From contig NZ_JHWD01000031.1 of assembly GCF_000622225.1 (NCBI RefSeq), positions 1 to 37,775 on the forward strand: 37,775 nt of DNA, read 5' to 3'. Under the pieces are notes generated by a model. It saw only the letters and a program-made list of their open reading frames with translations. It did not search any database and was not told the DNA's origin. Position numbers and translations under genes: made by a program. This document shows positions 33,060 to 37,775 of this stretch, piece by piece. This DNA comes from Roseomonas mucosa ATCC BAA-692 (GTDB taxonomy: Bacteria; Pseudomonadota; Alphaproteobacteria; Acetobacterales; Acetobacteraceae). The first letter of the stretch is position 1. The number at the start of each line of letters is the position of its first letter.

Positions 33060-33626
33060 ATGTTCATCGAGACCGAATCCACCCCCAATCCCGCCACGCT
33101 GAAGTTCCTGCCCGGCCAGGACGTGATGGGCGCGCGCGGCACCGCCGACTTCCCCGATGCGGAGCAGGCGGCCCGTTCCCCGCTGGCGGAGCGGCTTTTC
33201 CGGCTGGAGGGCGTGGCGCGGGTCTTCCTGGGCGCCGATTTCGTGACCGTCACCAAGGGCGAGGACGCCGAATGGCAGGGCCTGCGCCCGCAGGTGCTGG
33301 GCGCGCTGATGGAGCACCTGATGGCCGGCCGCCCGATCCTGGCCGGAGAGCCCGTCGAGGCCGTCGAGGAGGAGGACACCGATCCCGCCGATGCCGAGGT
33401 GGTGGCCCAGATCAAGGAGCTGCTGGACACCCGCGTCCGCCCGGCGGTGGCCGGCGATGGCGGCGACATCGTGTTCCGCGGCTTCCGTGACGGCATCGTG
33501 CGCCTGCACATGCAGGGCGCCTGCTCCGGCTGCCCGTCTTCCCGCGCCACGCTGAAGCACGGCGTCGAAACGATGCTGCGGCATTATGTGCCGGAGGTTG
33601 TGGCGGTGGAGCAGGTCGAGGCCTGA
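33060..33626 (+). CDS. NifU/Nfu-type iron-sulfur cluster carrier
   Basis: Cytoplasmic scaffold or carrier delivering Fe-S clusters. 188 residues with two domains: the Nfu N-terminal domain (1-88, MFIETESTPNPATLKFLPGQ, the standard opening) and the NifU-like C-terminal domain (about 112-185) with the cluster-binding C155-S-G-C158 in MQGACSGCPSS, plus the preceding VRPAVAGDGGDIVF. An acidic linker (EAVEEEDTDPADAE) joins them. Such two-domain Nfu proteins are standard in alphaproteobacteria. It is transcribed on its own, converging with the quinone reductase gene. Confidence 0.95.
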   Translation: MFIETESTPNPATLKFLPGQDVMGARGTADFPDAEQAARSPLAERLFRLEGVARVFLGADFVTVTKGEDAEWQGLRPQVLGALMEHLMAGRPILAGEPVEAVEEEDTDPADAEVVAQIKELLDTRVRPAVAGDGGDIVFRGFRDGIVRLHMQGACSGCPSSRATLKHGVETMLRHYVPEVVAVEQVEA

Positions 33627-33653
33627 CCGCTCCTGGCCCGGCCCCGGGAGCGG
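33627..33653. terminator. Hairpin between convergent genes
   Basis: CCGCTCC (33627-33633) pairs with GGAGCGG (33647-33653) in the 42-bp gap between the Nfu and quinone reductase stop codons. Likely a two-way terminator by position; no T-tract is visible. Confidence 0.45.
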
Positions 33654-33668
33654 GGTCGGGGCCGGCGT

Positions 33669-34646
33669 TCAGCCGGGGATGAAGACGGTGCTGCCGGTGG
33701 TGCGGCGGGCCTCCAGCGCGCGATGCGCCTCCGCCGCGTCGTGCAGCGGCCAGTGCTGGTTCACCACGATCTCGACCTTGCCGGTTTCCACCGCCTCGAA
33801 AAGGCTGTTCGCGCTGGCCACCATGTCGGCGCGTTTCGCCGTATAGGTCGACAGCGTCGGCCGCGTCAGGAAGAGCGATCCCTTGGCCGCCAGCAGGCCG
33901 GGATCGACCGGCGGCACGGGGCCGGAGGCATTGCCGTAGGTGACCATGGTGCCGAGCGGCGCCAGGCAGTCCAGCGAAGCCATGAAACTGTCCTTGCCGA
34001 CGCTGTCATAGACGACCGGCAGCATCGCGCCGCCGGTGATCTCCTTGACCCGCTGCGGCAGGTCCTCGTCCGGCAGGATCACGTGCGCGGCGCCATGCGC
34101 CCGGGCGAGCTCGGCCTTTTCCGGCGCGCCGACCGTGCCGATCACGGTGCAGCCCAGGGCCTTGGCCCATTGGCACAGGATCAGCCCGACCCCGCCCGCC
34201 GCGGCATGGACAAGGATCGTCTGCCCCGCCTTCACCGGGAAGGTCCGGTGCAGCAGGTACTGCGCCGTCATGCCCTGCAGCATCATGGCCGCGGCGGTCT
34301 CGTCCGCAATCGCCGGCGGCAGCTTCACCAGCAGGTCGGCGCGCACCACGCGGGCTTCGGAATAGGCGCCGATCGGGCCGGTGCCATAGGCGACTCGGTC
34401 GCCGGGGGCGATGTCGGTGACGCCATCGCCCACCGCCTCGACCACGCCCGCCGCCTCCATCCCGATCACTGCCGGCAGGCTGGGCGCCTTGTAGAGCCCG
34501 GTCCGGAAATAGACGTCGATGTAGTTCAGCCCGACTGCGGTGTGGCGCACCAGCGCCTCGCCGGGCTTGGGCGCGGGGAGCGGGACCTCCTCCCAGAGCA
34601 TCTTCTCGGGGCCGCCATATTCATGGATGCGGATGGCATGGTTCAT
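33669..34646 (-). CDS. qorA: NADPH:quinone oxidoreductase (zeta-crystallin type)
   Basis: Zinc-free medium-chain dehydrogenase that reduces quinones with NADPH. 325 residues. It begins MNHAIRIHEYGGPEKMLWEEVPLP, with VGLNYIDVYFRTGLYKAP, the nucleotide-binding motif HAAAGGVG (147-154) and LGCTVIGTVGAPEKAELARAHGA. The C-terminal ARRTTGSTVF end is typical of QOR. No zinc-ligand Cys cluster is seen. The ATG at 34646 overlaps the ogt stop codon as ATGA. No Shine-Dalgarno sequence is present, consistent with translation by coupling from ogt. Confidence 0.93.
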   Translation of the reverse strand: MNHAIRIHEYGGPEKMLWEEVPLPAPKPGEALVRHTAVGLNYIDVYFRTGLYKAPSLPAVIGMEAAGVVEAVGDGVTDIAPGDRVAYGTGPIGAYSEARVVRADLLVKLPPAIADETAAAMMLQGMTAQYLLHRTFPVKAGQTILVHAAAGGVGLILCQWAKALGCTVIGTVGAPEKAELARAHGAAHVILPDEDLPQRVKEITGGAMLPVVYDSVGKDSFMASLDCLAPLGTMVTYGNASGPVPPVDPGLLAAKGSLFLTRPTLSTYTAKRADMVASANSLFEAVETGKVEIVVNQHWPLHDAAEAHRALEARRTTGSTVFIPG

Positions 34647-35107
34647 GGGAGGAGTTCCTGAACGAAGGCGGCTTCGAGGCGGAGGAGGTAGCGCTTGGTC
34701 TCCGCGCCTCCCTCGCCGGAATAGCCGCCGAGCCGGCCGCTGGCGGCGACCACACGGTGGCAGGGGATGATGATCGGGATCGGATTGGCGCCGCAGGCCA
34801 TGCCCACGGCCCGTGCGGAGGAGTTCAGTGTCCTGGCGATCTCGCCGTAGCGGGCGGTGCGTCCGGGCGGTATTTCCCGCATGGCCTGCCAGACGCGTTT
34901 CTGGAACTCCGTGCCATGGGGGGCGAGCGGCAGGCGGAAATCGCCCCGCTTGCCGTCGAACCATTCATGAAGCTGTTCCCGTGCCTCGGCCAGCAGGGGG
35001 GTTACGGTCTGGTCCCTGCCGCGCCCCCAGTCGAGGGCGACGACTTGGCCATCCTCTTCCGACACGGTGAGCTCGCCGAGTGGCGAGTGGAGCGTGAGTT
35101 GCGGCAT
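34643..35107 (-). CDS. ogt: Methylated-DNA--protein-cysteine methyltransferase
   Basis: Suicide repair protein that takes methyl groups from O6-methylguanine. 154 residues. The active-site Cys116 lies in IIIPCHRVV, preceded by the conserved N108 (GANPIP). The recognition helix contains R101 (ARAVGMA), and Tyr87 (ARYGEIA) is present. The C-terminal GGYSGEGGAETKRYLLRLE is standard. There is no Ada N-terminal domain. The ATG at 35107 (MPQLTLHSPLGELTV) is chosen because the 61-residue upstream extension has no family similarity. Upstream, 35108-35372 (265 bp) contains no recognised gene and must hold the promoter. First gene of ogt-qorA. Confidence 0.93.
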   Translation of the reverse strand: MPQLTLHSPLGELTVSEEDGQVVALDWGRGRDQTVTPLLAEAREQLHEWFDGKRGDFRLPLAPHGTEFQKRVWQAMREIPPGRTARYGEIARTLNSSARAVGMACGANPIPIIIPCHRVVAASGRLGGYSGEGGAETKRYLLRLEAAFVQELLP

Positions 35108-35372
35108 GTCGGGCGGATTGGCCCTCTCCTGCCCGCGATCGTCAAGCTCCCTGGCCGGGATGGCTGCGGCGCGGGAACGCGCCGTGGTGGAATCGGGCCG
35201 GATCATTCGCGTGGACCGGGCGTGGAAAGCCGGGGGCAGGTCCTGGGTGGCGAGGCACGATCGGCCTGGGCGCGCCGGCCGGGCGCCCATCCCGGCAAGG
35301 CGGGCCGCCGGGCCCGGCCCACGGTCGGAGTGGAAGCGGCATGGCCCGGCCGCCGGAGGCTGGGGCAGGGGA

Positions 35373-37397
<2,025 letters not shown>

Positions 37398-37444
37398 GCC
37401 AGCGCACCTAAGGTGCCCCCATCCTTCCCACCAGGGGGGCTCTC

Positions 37445-37690
37445 GGAGGTTTCGGGCCGGGGCCAGAGGGGCTCCGCCCCTCTGGACACCCCGCCAAGGG
37501 ACGTTAGTCCCTTGGAACCCTGTGAGCGCTCCGCGAGGAGGGGGGACAGGACACCGGTCGCCGGATGGCATACCGGCGGAACAACCCCCTCCTCGCGGAG
37601 CGCTCATGGCGGGGTCTCGGGGGGATACCATCCCCCTGAGCGGCCCCTCCTTCAGCAAAGGGTCCGGGAGGCAGAGCCTCCCGGTTCCCA
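37445..37690. repeat. Intergenic repeat family B, full copy (B2)
   Basis: Fills most of the 328-bp gap 37398-37725 between divergent genes. Hairpins: CCAGAGGGGC/GCCCCTCTGG (37462-37484); CCAAGGGAC-GTTA-GTCCCTTGG (37494-37515); TGAGCGCTCCGCGAGGAG plus four G (37523-37544), pairing over 22 bp with 37585-37606; GGGGGAT-ACC-ATCCCCC; and CCGGGAGGC-AGA-GCCTCCCGG (37664-37684). Same order as B1. The last stem has a different sequence from that of B1 but the same shape. Confidence 0.88.
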
Positions 37691-37725
37691 GGCCAGATCC
37701 TCGAAGAGCAACCCCTGGGGAAGTC

Positions 37726-37775
37726 ATGAGCACGGCGGACACGATCTTTGCGCTGGCGACGGGGGCCGGGCGTTC
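37726..37775 (+). CDS. mnmE: tRNA modification GTPase MnmE, N-terminal fragment (3' end outside window)
   Basis: The frame runs from ATG at 37726 to the window edge and reads MSTADTIFALATGAGR, the standard MnmE opening (TIFALAT.xGR.A). MnmE is the GTPase partner of MnmG in wobble-uridine modification. Only 16 codons are visible. AGCAACCCCTGGGGAAG lies upstream with GGGG 7-10 nt before the ATG as a possible ribosome-binding site. Identification is from this short motif, supported by mnmG in the same window. Confidence 0.82.
   Translation, partial: MSTADTIFALATGAGR

Overview
The window is very GC-rich, densely coding chromosomal DNA. The gene content and the RsmG-ParA-ParB and LeuS-LptE-HolA neighbourhoods point to an alphaproteobacterium. 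The protein flavour and the PHA, SsuD and TSUP/TIGR02186 content suggest Acetobacteraceae (Roseomonas-like); that family assignment is an inference, not a search result. No phage, transposase, CRISPR, rRNA or tRNA was seen. The most distinctive non-genic feature is two families of structured intergenic repeats.

Left part (1-10.4 kb). A polyhydroxyalkanoate (PHA) theme runs through housekeeping genes: the 3' end of phaB (acetoacetyl-CoA reductase), phaA (thiolase) behind an unusual SDR, a class III-like PHA synthase preceded by a small PhaE-like protein, and, divergent from these, the granule regulator phaR. Between them lie a YciI-like protein, a small holin-like membrane protein, a methyltransferase/cupin pair, gloB, a methyltransferase carrying an internal parS-like palindrome, an aldo/keto reductase and a CBU_0592-type membrane protein.

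Middle (10.4-25 kb). Two serine hydrolases in one operon (one a D-aminopeptidase homologue) are followed by a PAS-GGDEF-EAL protein with a degenerate GGDEF. Then come leuS-lptE-holA plus a small hypothetical gene on the + strand, converging on the - strand operon mnmG-rsmG-parA-parB, whose genes overlap by 4 to 14 nt. A second parS-like site sits in the first codons of rsmG, so this is a chromosome-segregation locus, probably origin-proximal.

Right part (25-37.8 kb). A lone peptide-type ABC binding protein diverges from ssuA-ssuD (sulfonate binding protein and alkanesulfonate monooxygenase, without ssuB/C here). Next are a 5'-nucleotidase, a TauE/SafE exporter with its usual TIGR02186 partner, a NifU/Nfu iron-sulfur protein, an ogt-qor pair, and a YyaL/SSP411-type thioredoxin-fold protein. 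The first 50 bases of mnmE close the window. mnmE lies 13 kb from mnmG and points away from it.

Intergenic gaps over about 250 bp are mostly filled by repeats. Family A (5 copies) has ends that are inverted copies of each other and each fold into hairpins. Family B (2 full copies plus one 50-bp remnant) is a chain of hairpins. In both, base changes between copies tend to keep the pairing, which suggests selection on structure or spread of folded elements.
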